Below, piece after piece: positions 47,199 through 55,626 of a stretch of DNA of 64,000 bases (positions are counted from its first letter, which is position 1; every line of letters starts with the position of its first letter). The DNA is taken from the NCBI GenBank assembly GCA_038210135.1, contig JBBQWZ010000002.1, positions 219,173 to 283,172 of the forward strand, given 5' to 3'. The stretch comes from JBBQWZ01 sp038210135. GTDB taxonomy: Bacteria; Acidobacteriota; Terriglobia; Bryobacterales; Bryobacteraceae. The position numbers and the translations under genes were made by a program. Under the pieces are notes generated by a model. It had not been told where the DNA came from and ran no database searches. It saw only the letters and a program-made list of their open reading frames with translations.

Positions 47199-47785
47199 AC
47201 TCCAAACCGTCGCCGGCGGCGATCATCCTGGCCGCCGGCGCCTCTTCTCGAATGGGCCGCGTCAAAGCGCTGCTCGAAATCGACGGCGAAACGTTTCTCG
47301 ACCGCTTGGCGCGCGTTCTCGGGGCACATTGCGATCCGGTGATCGCGGTGCTCGGCCACCATGCGGATGCGATCCGCGAGGGTGCGCGGACGCCTGGAAT
47401 ACAAATCGCGGTAAACCCTGATCCGGATCTGGGAATGCTGTCCTCTTTACAAGCTGGGCTGCGCGCGGTGCCGGATTTGTCGTACGGCGTCCTGTTTACA
47501 CCGGTGGATGTTCCGCTGGTTTCAGGCGCCACCGCGGGCCTACTTGCGGAGGCTCTTTCCGGAGGTGCCGCGGTAGCGGTTCCGGTGTATGGCGGAAAGC
47601 GCGGGCATCCGGTTGCCATTTCAAGAGCGGTAGCCGAAAGGATGCTGGCGCTGCCCAATGGCGCGCGAGCGAACGAATTGCTGCGGACCGAATCCGCCGT
47701 CGAGATTCCAGTCGAGGACGCCGGCGTTTTGCTCGAAGTGGACACGCCGAAGGACTACGAGGAACTGCTATGCCGCGTTGGTTAA
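47195..47785 (+). CDS. MobA-like nucleotidyltransferase (molybdopterin nucleotidyl transfer)
   Basis: 196 residues from a GTG at 47195 overlapping xdhC's stop. AAIILAAGASSRMGRVKALLEIDGETFLDR is the nucleotide-binding GxG...G-S-R-M-G-x-x-K motif. VLFTPVDVPLVSGAT and GKRGHPVAISR match the MocA/MobA branch that adds CMP or GMP to molybdopterin. With XdhC upstream, cytosine-dinucleotide molybdopterin formation (MocA) is likely. Overlaps the AsmA-like gene by 16 bases. Confidence 0.85.
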   Translation: MNSKPSPAAIILAAGASSRMGRVKALLEIDGETFLDRLARVLGAHCDPVIAVLGHHADAIREGARTPGIQIAVNPDPDLGMLSSLQAGLRAVPDLSYGVLFTPVDVPLVSGATAGLLAEALSGGAAVAVPVYGGKRGHPVAISRAVAERMLALPNGARANELLRTESAVEIPVEDAGVLLEVDTPKDYEELLCRVG

Positions 47786-50109
47786 AGCGGACTTTGACCG
47801 GCGGGATTTTGCTTGTGATCACGGCCGGATTGGGCGCTCCGTATCTGCGGGCCGACTACTTCCGCCAGCGTATCCAGGAGGCGCTCGAGAGAGGCCTGGG
47901 CCGCAAGGTGGACGTGGACGCGGTCCATTTCACGCTATTCGCGGGACCAGGTTTTCGCGTTTCGGGCGTCACAATCCATGACGACCCGCGAGTGGGCATC
48001 GAACCGCTGGCATACGTCGATTCGCTCGAAGCGCGCGTGCACCCGGCGAGCTTATGGAGCGGGCGGCTGGAGTTCTCAAGCCTCCGCCTTACCGAAACGA
48101 CGGTGAACCTGATTAAGCCGGACGACGGTCCCTGGAACTTTCAAAGGCTGATCGAGCGCTCGGCGGAGGAGGCTCGGGCGATGCCGCCGATTTACGTGCG
48201 ATCGAGCCGCGTGAACTTTAAATTTGGTGACACGAAGGCGGTGGTGTATTTCCGCGACGCCGATCTCGACATCGACCCGGGCGACGGCGGGCGGATCCAA
48301 ATCAAATTCGCGGGCGATCCGGCGCGCACCGATCGGGCCCAGCAAGGCTACGGGCGTGTGACGGCGAACGGCAGCTGGCGGACGGTCGCCGGATCGACGG
48401 GCGAGTCCCAATTGGACTTGCTGATCGAACTGGAGCGTAGTTCGATCCCGGAAATCGCGCATCTGCTCGACGGCCAGGATCTCGGCGTGCAAGGCGTGGT
48501 TTCGACCAGCGCCCGGGTGGCGGGCCTGGTTTCGAATCTGCAGATCAGCGGCAAGCTGCAGGTGGAAGATCTGCGGCGAACGGATCTCGGCGGGCGTGGC
48601 GGCAGTTGGAAGATTCCGTATCGGGGGACGCTGGATTTGAGGGGCGAAAAGCTCGCCCTCGAAACAGTATCGGGAACGGAGACCAGCAAGAAGACGGCAG
48701 CGGAGCCTGCGCCAGTTTCGTGGAAGGTGGCGGGCACGGGCCTGATGTCGAAGCCGCGTTGGGAAGCGTCGGTAGAGATGAAGGAACTGCCGGCGGCGAG
48801 CTTCGTCGAAATCGCGCAGCATCTGGGATTGGCGTATCCGCTGCCCGGAGCGGCGATCAAATCGGTGATTGACGGCAAGCTGGACGGGTCGATCAGCTAT
48901 TCGTCGGACGCGGGATTCCGCGGTCAGGTGGTCGCGCAGGACGCATTGCTGACGCTGCCCGGAGCACGGCCGATCCGGCTGCGGCGGGCGGAGCTGGTGG
49001 TGGACAACCAGCAGTGGCGGATCGAGCCGAGCGCGCTCGAGATCGGCGAGGGTCAGGCCGCCGAAATGCAGGGGAGTTATTCGCTCGCGGATCGCGCTCT
49101 CGAAATCCGGGTATCCACCGAAGAGCTAAAAGTAGCGGAGTTGCAAACCTCCACCGGACGTTTGTTGGGCGCGGCTTCCGTGCCGCTGCTCGAATCCGCG
49201 AAAGAAGGAATATGGAAGGGCTGGGTCCGCTACCGTCGCGCCGGGGAGGCGGATGGAGAATGGACCGGAGAATACGAGTTGCAGAACGTCGTTCTCGATG
49301 TCGAGGGATTGGCGGATCCGGTACACATCGCGGGAGCCTCGGTTTCGATGGATGGCCCTCGCATGACGGTCCGGCGATTGCGGGCGCGTGCGGGCAAGAT
49401 CGCATTTGAGGGGGAGTTCCGGCGGACGGCGAAGACGGATCGGCTGGAGCTGGCGATTGATTCGATGAACGTCGCTGAACTGGAGCGGCTGCTTGCACCA
49501 ACGCTGACCCGGGAGCAGGGTTTTCTGGCGCGAACATTGCGTTTTGGACGGGTTGAGGCGCCGGAGTGGCTGAAGAAGAGGCGGGTGGATGCGACCGTCT
49601 CGGTGGAAGAATTGCGCGCCGGGGAATATATAGGCTCGATTGACGCGGCTACCATTCGGTGGGACGGCACGAATATCAAGATCTCCTCGATCGACGGATC
49701 GATCGAAACGGCGGAGTTCTCGGGGGCACTCGATGTGGATCTCAGAGGGCGAGTTCCGAGATATGCGTTTCGGGGCAAGGTAGCGGATGCGCCGTATCAT
49801 GGCGGCAAGGTGGAATTGGAAGGCAAACTCGAATCCTCGGGCGCCGGCGCACAGATATTGGCGGGGGCTCGCGGCGAAGGTTCGATGAAAGGCCGGGCTC
49901 TGTCGTTCGCGCCGGACGCCGAATTGCGGAGCGTATCCAGTCAATTCGAGTTCACCGTGGGCGCGGCCGGGTTGCGCTGGAAGCTTTCGAATGTCGAGGC
50001 GGCTCAGGGCTCGGAGGTATACACGGGACAGGGTGCCACGCAGGCGGACGGAAAATTGGTTGTGGAGCTGACGGGTAGGCGTCCGCTGCGGCTGACGGCG
50101 AATCCGTAG
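47770..50109 (+). CDS. AsmA-family envelope protein
   Basis: 779 residues. One N-terminal membrane helix (LTGGILLVITAGLGAPYL) is followed by VDAVHFTLFAGPGFRVSGVTIHDDP, the AsmA N-terminal pattern. A long beta-groove of repeated strands follows. AsmA/TamB-like proteins carry phospholipids between inner and outer membranes. It is translationally coupled (16-base overlap) to the molybdenum genes, though a functional link is unclear. A 19-base piece of its 3' end reappears at 50219-50237. Confidence 0.82.
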   Translation: MPRWLKRTLTGGILLVITAGLGAPYLRADYFRQRIQEALERGLGRKVDVDAVHFTLFAGPGFRVSGVTIHDDPRVGIEPLAYVDSLEARVHPASLWSGRLEFSSLRLTETTVNLIKPDDGPWNFQRLIERSAEEARAMPPIYVRSSRVNFKFGDTKAVVYFRDADLDIDPGDGGRIQIKFAGDPARTDRAQQGYGRVTANGSWRTVAGSTGESQLDLLIELERSSIPEIAHLLDGQDLGVQGVVSTSARVAGLVSNLQISGKLQVEDLRRTDLGGRGGSWKIPYRGTLDLRGEKLALETVSGTETSKKTAAEPAPVSWKVAGTGLMSKPRWEASVEMKELPAASFVEIAQHLGLAYPLPGAAIKSVIDGKLDGSISYSSDAGFRGQVVAQDALLTLPGARPIRLRRAELVVDNQQWRIEPSALEIGEGQAAEMQGSYSLADRALEIRVSTEELKVAELQTSTGRLLGAASVPLLESAKEGIWKGWVRYRRAGEADGEWTGEYELQNVVLDVEGLADPVHIAGASVSMDGPRMTVRRLRARAGKIAFEGEFRRTAKTDRLELAIDSMNVAELERLLAPTLTREQGFLARTLRFGRVEAPEWLKKRRVDATVSVEELRAGEYIGSIDAATIRWDGTNIKISSIDGSIETAEFSGALDVDLRGRVPRYAFRGKVADAPYHGGKVELEGKLESSGAGAQILAGARGEGSMKGRALSFAPDAELRSVSSQFEFTVGAAGLRWKLSNVEAAQGSEVYTGQGATQADGKLVVELTGRRPLRLTANP

Positions 50110-50237
50110 TGTAAGGCTTCGACTGCACAGGCGGAGGTTGGTTCGGGTTTCGCTCGGGCGAGGACTTAGCCCTGGTTGTAATCCGTCTGGTCAATCACCG
50201 TCGGGAAAAGCGCCCTTTGCGGCTGACGGCGAATCCT
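50091..50237. repeat. Imperfect tandem duplication after the AsmA gene
   Basis: TGCGGCTGACGGCGAATCC occurs at the end of the AsmA coding sequence and again starting near 50219 (in a non-coding position). Downstream of each lie similar pieces, TAGCCCTGGTTGTAATCCG and TAGCCCGGAGTTCTAATCCG, in both units. The 263-base gap from 50110 to the next gene is filled by this duplication and contains no gene. Confidence 0.55.
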
Positions 50238-50372
50238 GAATTATCGCCGCGCGTTCGGGCGAGCGGAAGTTAGTTTTAGGGTCTGCTTGGTCAAGGATCT
50301 AGCCCGGAGTTCTAATCCGGTCGGAAAACCCTCAGGACTCGAACGTTGACGGACGTCCGATGGATGGGTGGC

Positions 50373-52659
50373 ATGAACTTAGCTACCTATTTCCTTCTGG
50401 CGATTTCGGCACTTTCGCCCGCGTTCGCGCAAACCACTCAAACGCTGACCGCCAATCCAACGGCCCTGACCTTCACGTATCAGAACGGCGCGGCGCTGCC
50501 GATCGCGCAATCGGTGCAGGTGCAAAGCGCACCGGTGGGACTGAATTTCAGCACCGCGGTCAGCGGCACGGCGTTCAACGCCGCGTGGCTTTTGGTCTCG
50601 GCTTCGACCGGGAAGGCGCCGTTTACGCTGAAGGTGCAGGTGAATCCGACGGGCCTTCCGGCGGGATCCTACGCGGGTACTGTCACGTTGACGGGAACGA
50701 CAGGCGCATCTCCGCCGACGGCGGCGATCGCAGTCACGCTGGTGATTTCGGCTGCCCCGCCGACGATTTCGTCTTCTCCTCAAAGCGTCGACTTCACGTA
50801 CGTGACAAGGACGCCAATACCGGCGCCTTCGCTGACCAGTTCCTTCATTCTGTGGAGTAACGGAGCTCCTTTGTCGGCGACGATGACGGTAACTGGAGCG
50901 ACGTGGCTCAAGATCAATCCGACGGGGAATATCTCGCTGGTGGGATTATTCAACACGATTACGCTGGTGGTCGATCCGACGGGTTTGACGCCGAAAGTGT
51001 ATAACGCGACGGTCAAGATTTCAGCGCCCGCCTCGGCAAACAAGAATCTTACGGTCAACGTGTCGCTGACAGTCAATGCGGCGCCTCCGACGACGGATGC
51101 GGTTTGGCCGACGGGCGTGATTCAGGCCTCGCCAGCGACGGTGGTGACGCTGGTCGGTTCGAATTTCTTCTCGAATACAATCGTGGCGGCGACGGGCGTG
51201 ACTTCGGAGGCGAAGATCACGGTGTCCGACGGAGCGACAACGGCTTCTGTGCCGCTGCTCATTCCGGTTTATCCAGTGGCCGCGACACAGTTACGGTTCG
51301 GCGTCGCGTCGCCCATGGTTTCGGGAGTGGTGGGTACTCCCTACCTTGAGAACACGCCGGCGGCAGGCGGAACGGCGCCCTACGCATACGCGCTCACAGG
51401 GGGCGTATTGCCGCCCGGGTTAGCGGTGCTTCCGGCGACGGGAATCGGTGGCACGCCGACCGCGGCGGGTACCTATACGTTCACGTTGCGCGTCACGGAC
51501 AGCTCGGCGGGATCCGCTCTGGTGTCCTACCAGGAGTTTCAGGTCACGATTTTTCCGATTGCCGCGGCCGGCGTCCACATTCTGGGGGCTGCTACTGCTC
51601 TTCCCGCGGGCAACGTCGGCTCAGTGTATGCGCCGGTCGCCTTGACGGCAGTCGGCGGCGCGCCGGTCCGCTGAGCACGTACACCTGGACCGCGGTGAAT
51701 CTTCCACCTGGACTGACGCTCAGTTCTTTGGGCGTGCTTTCCGGAACGCCAACCACGGAAGGTCAGACAGGCCCCTTGAGCGCGACGTTAGTCAGCGACA
51801 CCGCGATGCTGGTGACGGTTTCGGCTACGTATCTCGCGAACGCCGGCACGCTGCGCGCGGCCGTTACGACTCCAGCGCCAGGAGGAGGGACGTCCAATGA
51901 CGCCGGCCTGCGGATTTACGGCCCCGGTCCGCAAATCACGGCGGTGGTGAATTCAGCGAGCTATAAGCAGGGTACGATCGCTCCCGGCGACATCATCAAT
52001 ATTTTTGGAATGGGGTTGGGACCGGCCGCACTGACGATTTTCGATCCGAGCGTTCCACCGATTCCCACCGTACTGCCGGCGGCGGCACCTTCGACCTCCG
52101 TCACGATCAACGGAACGGCCGCACCGATCCTGTACACCAGCGCGACGCAGCTGGGCGTGATCGTCCCGTATTCTATCAGCGGCGCATCCGCGCAGATTGT
52201 GGTCGGTTACGGCGGGCTTTCTTCGGCATCCTTCACAAATACGGTAGCGGCATCGAATCCGGGAATCTATACGATCGCCTCATCCGGGGCCGGTCAGGGC
52301 GCGATTCTGAATTACAACGCGACCACGCAGGATTACACGATTAATTCGGCAGCGACGCCCGCTGCCAAAGGGTCGACGGTCGTGATTTATGTCACGGGCG
52401 CGGGCACAACCACGTCGGCAGTCTACAACCAGCTGGTTCCACCGAGTCCGGCGGTCACACCATTGCTGCCCCCGACGGTACAGATTGGTGGACAGACGGC
52501 GGCCATCCAGGCGGCGCAAGCTCCCATCGGTTCGGTGCCGGGATTGATTCAGTTGAACGTAACGGTTCCGCCGACGATGACGGCCACCTGGTCGCACCCG
52601 TTACCGTGAGCTTCGGCGGCGTTACCAGTCCGGCCGGAGTGACGATAGCGGTGAAGTGA
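50373..52659 (+). pseudogene. Solibacter-type surface protein, broken by two frameshifts
   Basis: Signal peptide NLATYFLLAISALSPAFAQ, then BACON/Ig-like repeats (~30-235), a putative Ig (He_PIG) module and a C-terminal domain opening VVNSASYKQGTIAPGDIINIF, frequent in Solibacter-group proteins. The frame breaks near 51660: GGAPVR stops, while GAGPLSTYTW continues one base back. It breaks again near 52575: MTATWSHPLP stops, while HLVAPVTVSFGGVTSPAG and TIAVK continue to 52659. Both shifts equal the loss of one base. The intact protein would be about 760 residues. Either the gene is inactivated or the sequence has errors. Confidence 0.8.
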
Positions 52660-52710
52660 CAGCGCGCCAGTACTCGTTCCACGCCGCCATTCGAACCGTC
52701 GCCGCTCGCG

Positions 52711-52716
52711 TATAAT
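52711..52716 (+). promoter_or_regulatory. Consensus -10 box for the FHA-motor-kinase cluster
   Basis: A perfect TATAAT with no good -35 partner, 78 bases before the first gene of the cluster. The transcript would start near 52723. A GC-rich hairpin (52728-52759) follows in the leader. Confidence 0.5.
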
Positions 52717-52727
52717 CAAAGCCTGTT

Positions 52728-52759
52728 TCGCTCGGGCGTCCCCTTTTTCGCCCGGGCGA
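52728..52759 (+). promoter_or_regulatory. GC-rich leader hairpin with repeat arms
   Basis: TCGCTCGGGCG and TCGCCCGGGCGA flank TCCCCTTTT. They read as direct repeats and can also pair as a 10-base stem with one mismatch. It lies between the -10 box and the first start codon, so it could act on the transcript or as a protein site. Confidence 0.45.
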
Positions 52760-52793
52760 ATTCGGCATTTGAATGATTCCGGAGCGTTGAAAC

Positions 52794-53294
52794 ATGGCGG
52801 GCGAACCCAAGTACACCATCGGTAGGGACAAAACCTGCAACGTTCCTATCGCCGACGATTCCGTTTCCCGCCTTCACGCCGAGATTAGTTTGTCGGACCG
52901 GGGACAGATCGTGCTCACCGACTTGAGGTCGGCGAACGGAACGCGGATCCTGCGCGGCGGAGCCTGGATCGAAGTCCGCACCGAAATTCTCCAGCCGGCG
53001 GACGAGATCCGCTTTGGCGACGTCACGCTGTCGGCTCGTGATTTGCAAGAAACAATCGAACGAAGGATCCCGGGCGCGTTGAGCGTTGCCCGTCCGCAAG
53101 CGCCGCCGGCCCCTCCCTCTCCAGGCTTGCGGCCAGCTCCTGCTCCGGGACCCGCGCAAGCGGCCGGCACGAATTGGCAGCCGGCTCCAATTCCGCCGGT
53201 TGTGATGGGAGGAGCAGCGGGGGGCCGCGTGGTCCGCTGCGAGTGCGGTGCGATCAAGACGCTGGGAATTCCCTGCCCGACGTGCCAGCGCTGA
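52794..53294 (+). CDS. FHA-domain protein with C-terminal zinc-ribbon-like motif
   Basis: 166 residues with a GGAG ribosome binding site. Residues ~5-85 form an FHA domain: TIGRDKTCN, SVSRLHAEI and SANGTRI give the GR, SxxH and NG phosphothreonine-binding residues. A proline/alanine-rich linker leads to a C-terminal CECGAIKTLGIPCPTCQR, a CxC...CxxC zinc ribbon. No membrane helix. First gene of the nine-gene cluster; likely a soluble adaptor that binds proteins phosphorylated by the cluster's kinase. Confidence 0.88.
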   Translation: MAGEPKYTIGRDKTCNVPIADDSVSRLHAEISLSDRGQIVLTDLRSANGTRILRGGAWIEVRTEILQPADEIRFGDVTLSARDLQETIERRIPGALSVARPQAPPAPPSPGLRPAPAPGPAQAAGTNWQPAPIPPVVMGGAAGGRVVRCECGAIKTLGIPCPTCQR

Positions 53295-53306
53295 TTGCCG
53301 AAGACT

Positions 53307-53328
53307 CTGACTCAATTCTATGAATCAG
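53307..53328 (+). promoter_or_regulatory. Hairpin over the start region of the channel gene
   Basis: CTGACTCA-ATTCTA-TGAATCAG (7 of 8 pairs) ends 11 bases before the ATG at 53340 and includes the only AGG ahead of it. It could hold down translation of the channel protein relative to the FHA gene. Confidence 0.4.
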
Positions 53329-53339
53329 GTAAATGAAAT

Positions 53340-54146
53340 ATGATGCCCGCCGTTCCGATCGCCCCGCAAACCGCCCCGCAGGCGTCTTTTTGGGATCTGC
53401 CGGACCGGCGGCAGGCCATGCTGCTCGGGGCCGCGGCCGCAGTCGCTCTCATCGCGATTCTGACCACGATGTTGCCTCCGAAAGGCCGCGCCGCGTCGCT
53501 GTTGCTGGATCGAAATTCGCCGCACTTTCCGTATCCGTTTACGATCCAGAATTTCGAGTACCTGCTGTTCTTTATTGGCTTGGCGGAACTGTTCGTGCGA
53601 TGGCGCGTGGCGGTCCGCGAGCATCATTTTACGCAAATCCACTTGCTGCCGGAAGACGACTACACGGTGCTGCAGGCGCACGATCTGAGCGCCCTCCGCT
53701 ACCGGGTGGCGCGGCAATTCGACGGCGAGCACGGATTTCTGCCCTCGCTCATCGACATGTGCATTCTCCAGTTTCAGTCCGGCCGGAGCGTGGATCAGAC
53801 GGTGGCCGTCATGACGTCGTCGCTCGAACTGATCGAGCATCGCGTGGATATGCGCTACGGGTTGGTCCGGTATATTGCGTGGCTGGTTCCGACGCTCGGA
53901 TTCATCGGGACGGTCATCGGACTGGGCGCGTCCCTGGCTTCGGTTCCCGAAGACGCGAGCAAAATGAGCATGTATTCCGTGGCGCAGCAACTCGCGGTCG
54001 GGTTCGATTGCACGATGGTGGCGCTGGCGCTGAGCGCGGTCCTGGTTTTTATTCTCTATATCGTGAACGAGATGGAAGAGAAGGCGGTCAACCTGGCGGG
54101 CACCTATACGCTCCGCAATCTGATCAACCGGCTATACGCCGGCTGA
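53340..54146 (+). CDS. TolQ/MotA/ExbB-like channel protein
   Basis: 268 residues (a second ATG follows at once at 53343). Hydrophobic helices lie at about 25-44, 66-84, 190-212 and 230-253. The pair WLVPTLGFIGTVIGLGASL and FDCTMVALALSAVLVFIL is the core of the MotA/TolQ/ExbB family. The cytoplasmic stretch between helices 2 and 3 is long (~100 residues) and helical. These proteins form the pentameric ring of a proton- or sodium-driven motor. The next gene supplies a TolR/MotB-like partner. The surroundings (FHA, PP2C, kinase) are not those of flagella, Tol-Pal or TonB. Confidence 0.85.
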   Translation: MMPAVPIAPQTAPQASFWDLPDRRQAMLLGAAAAVALIAILTTMLPPKGRAASLLLDRNSPHFPYPFTIQNFEYLLFFIGLAELFVRWRVAVREHHFTQIHLLPEDDYTVLQAHDLSALRYRVARQFDGEHGFLPSLIDMCILQFQSGRSVDQTVAVMTSSLELIEHRVDMRYGLVRYIAWLVPTLGFIGTVIGLGASLASVPEDASKMSMYSVAQQLAVGFDCTMVALALSAVLVFILYIVNEMEEKAVNLAGTYTLRNLINRLYAG

Positions 54147-54162
54147 AGGCCCGCGGAAGATC

Positions 54163-54933
54163 ATGAAGCCCAGAAATCGCGAAATCAACATCTTCAACAT
54201 GTCCCTGCTGGACGTGCTTTGCGGAGCTTTGGGCGCATTCTGCTTCATGATGCTGGTGCTGTTTCCTTATTACAAGCCGGCCCAGCAATCCAATCCGCCG
54301 CCCACGCCTCCGCAGAATTGCGAAGACTGCATGAAGCAGCACGGCCAGATGCGCGAGCAAATGGAAACGCTCAACCAAAGAAATACCCAGCTTGAAATGC
54401 GGAACCCGTTTACGGTCGAGATGGTTCCACGCTTCCCCGGCTACGACCTCGACCTCTATATCGAGGACGACCGTGTGGCCGACGACGGGACCAAGTCGGC
54501 CAAGCCGGACGTGAAGGTGGAGCAGGACCGTAAATTCGGTGGCGACCGGTACCTCGGCGGACGTGGGCAATATCCGGAATTATGGATGATTCGCGACGCA
54601 CCGAAAGGCGCGTACCGGGTGTATTACAAGGTGATGAAGTTCAGCGGCGACCCCACTATTCTGCCGATCCTGGTCGAAGGCCGATTCGTTTCCGACAAGG
54701 CCGCCGACTACCTTCCAAAGGTGGTGGTCCGGAAGGTCGGCGAGATTTTTCACGTGGCTACGATCACCTCCGACGGGAAAGGTAATTTCACGATGAAGCC
54801 CGAAATGCCGGACGGGGACCTACAGAAAGTGCTCAACGAGCGTGGGCAGTTGGAGCAGGAAGAACAACGGAAACAGGAAGAGAAGAAGAAGCAGGCGCCA
54901 GCCGAAAAGAAAGACGAACCGAAAAAGCAGTAG
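54163..54933 (+). CDS. TolR/MotB-like partner with YfaP-like outer domain
   Basis: 256 residues. The start REINIFNMSLLDVLCGALGA with one helix (~13-37) is like MotB/TolR-type stator proteins and ZorB-like openings. A short coiled region with CEDC follows. The rest does not match OmpA: DLDLYIEDD, FGGDRYLGGRGQYPELW and APKGAYRVYYKVM resemble the DUF2135/YfaP-type beta domain. No peptidoglycan-binding segment is seen, so anchoring is probably different from that of flagella. The highly charged tail (residues ~225-256, QEEQRKQEEKKKQ) is odd for an exported end. The gene begins 16 bases after the channel gene. Confidence 0.78.
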   Translation: MKPRNREINIFNMSLLDVLCGALGAFCFMMLVLFPYYKPAQQSNPPPTPPQNCEDCMKQHGQMREQMETLNQRNTQLEMRNPFTVEMVPRFPGYDLDLYIEDDRVADDGTKSAKPDVKVEQDRKFGGDRYLGGRGQYPELWMIRDAPKGAYRVYYKVMKFSGDPTILPILVEGRFVSDKAADYLPKVVVRKVGEIFHVATITSDGKGNFTMKPEMPDGDLQKVLNERGQLEQEEQRKQEEKKKQAPAEKKDEPKKQ

Positions 54934-55007
54934 CCGCTAATTTGCGGCACCCGGCTCCGCTTGTACACTAAGAAGCCAAGACGGCGTCGAGAATAGGAAC
55001 TTAAGAT

Positions 55008-55598
55008 ATGGCCGACAAAATGATCCGCTGTAGTGAAGGTCACTTTTACGATCCGAGCAAGCACTCCGCCTGTCCGTGGTGCGCGCTACCAGCCGGCGCT
55101 GAGACGTCGCCCGAGAAGACACGCGCGGTCCGCCCGCCGGACGCACCTCCGCCGCCGCCGTTGCCGGGCGCTGCCGCCGCTGGCGCTCCCGCTGGGGCCA
55201 CGCGCCGGGTCGGCCAGATTGCGCCTTCGGGACCAAAAAAGCTGGAACCTGTGGTTGGCTGGCTGGTCTGTGTCGAGGGCCCGGACAAAGGGCGGGACTT
55301 CCGCCTGCACGCGGAGAAGAACTTTATCGGCCGCGCGGATACGATGGACGTGCCGATTTCCGCTGACGATACGGTTTCGCGCGAGCGTCACGGCATCGTG
55401 GTGTTCGATCCGAAGAAGCAGCTCTTTTGGCTGCTGCCGGGCGAGGCGTCGGGCCTCGTGTATTTGAATGGCGACGCCATCCATTCGCCGACGGTCATGA
55501 AAAGCGACGACGTGGTTGAGGTTGGCGAGACGCGGCTGGTTCTCATTCCGTTTTGCGGAGAGAAATACAACTGGAACGATGCCGCTTCGGCCGTCTGA
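55008..55598 (+). CDS. FHA-domain protein with N-terminal zinc ribbon
   Basis: 196 residues. MADKMIRCSEGHFYDPSKHSACPWC gives a C..H..CxxC zinc-finger-like start, then a proline-rich linker. The FHA domain (~85-185) has NFIGRADTMDV, TVSRERHGIV and YLNGD, so its phospho-binding residues are present. No membrane helix. Together with the gene at 52794 it supplies soluble phosphothreonine readers. About 28 bases separate it from the PP2C gene. Confidence 0.87.
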   Translation: MADKMIRCSEGHFYDPSKHSACPWCALPAGAETSPEKTRAVRPPDAPPPPPLPGAAAAGAPAGATRRVGQIAPSGPKKLEPVVGWLVCVEGPDKGRDFRLHAEKNFIGRADTMDVPISADDTVSRERHGIVVFDPKKQLFWLLPGEASGLVYLNGDAIHSPTVMKSDDVVEVGETRLVLIPFCGEKYNWNDAASAV

Positions 55599-55626
55599 GA
55601 CGATTTTTTAAGGGACAGGACACTTC

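Noticed and set aside
53340..54933. Zorya anti-phage system (ZorAB)
   Set aside because: Channel and partner resemble ZorAB in outline, but the partner has no OmpA domain and no ZorC/D/E effector genes occur.
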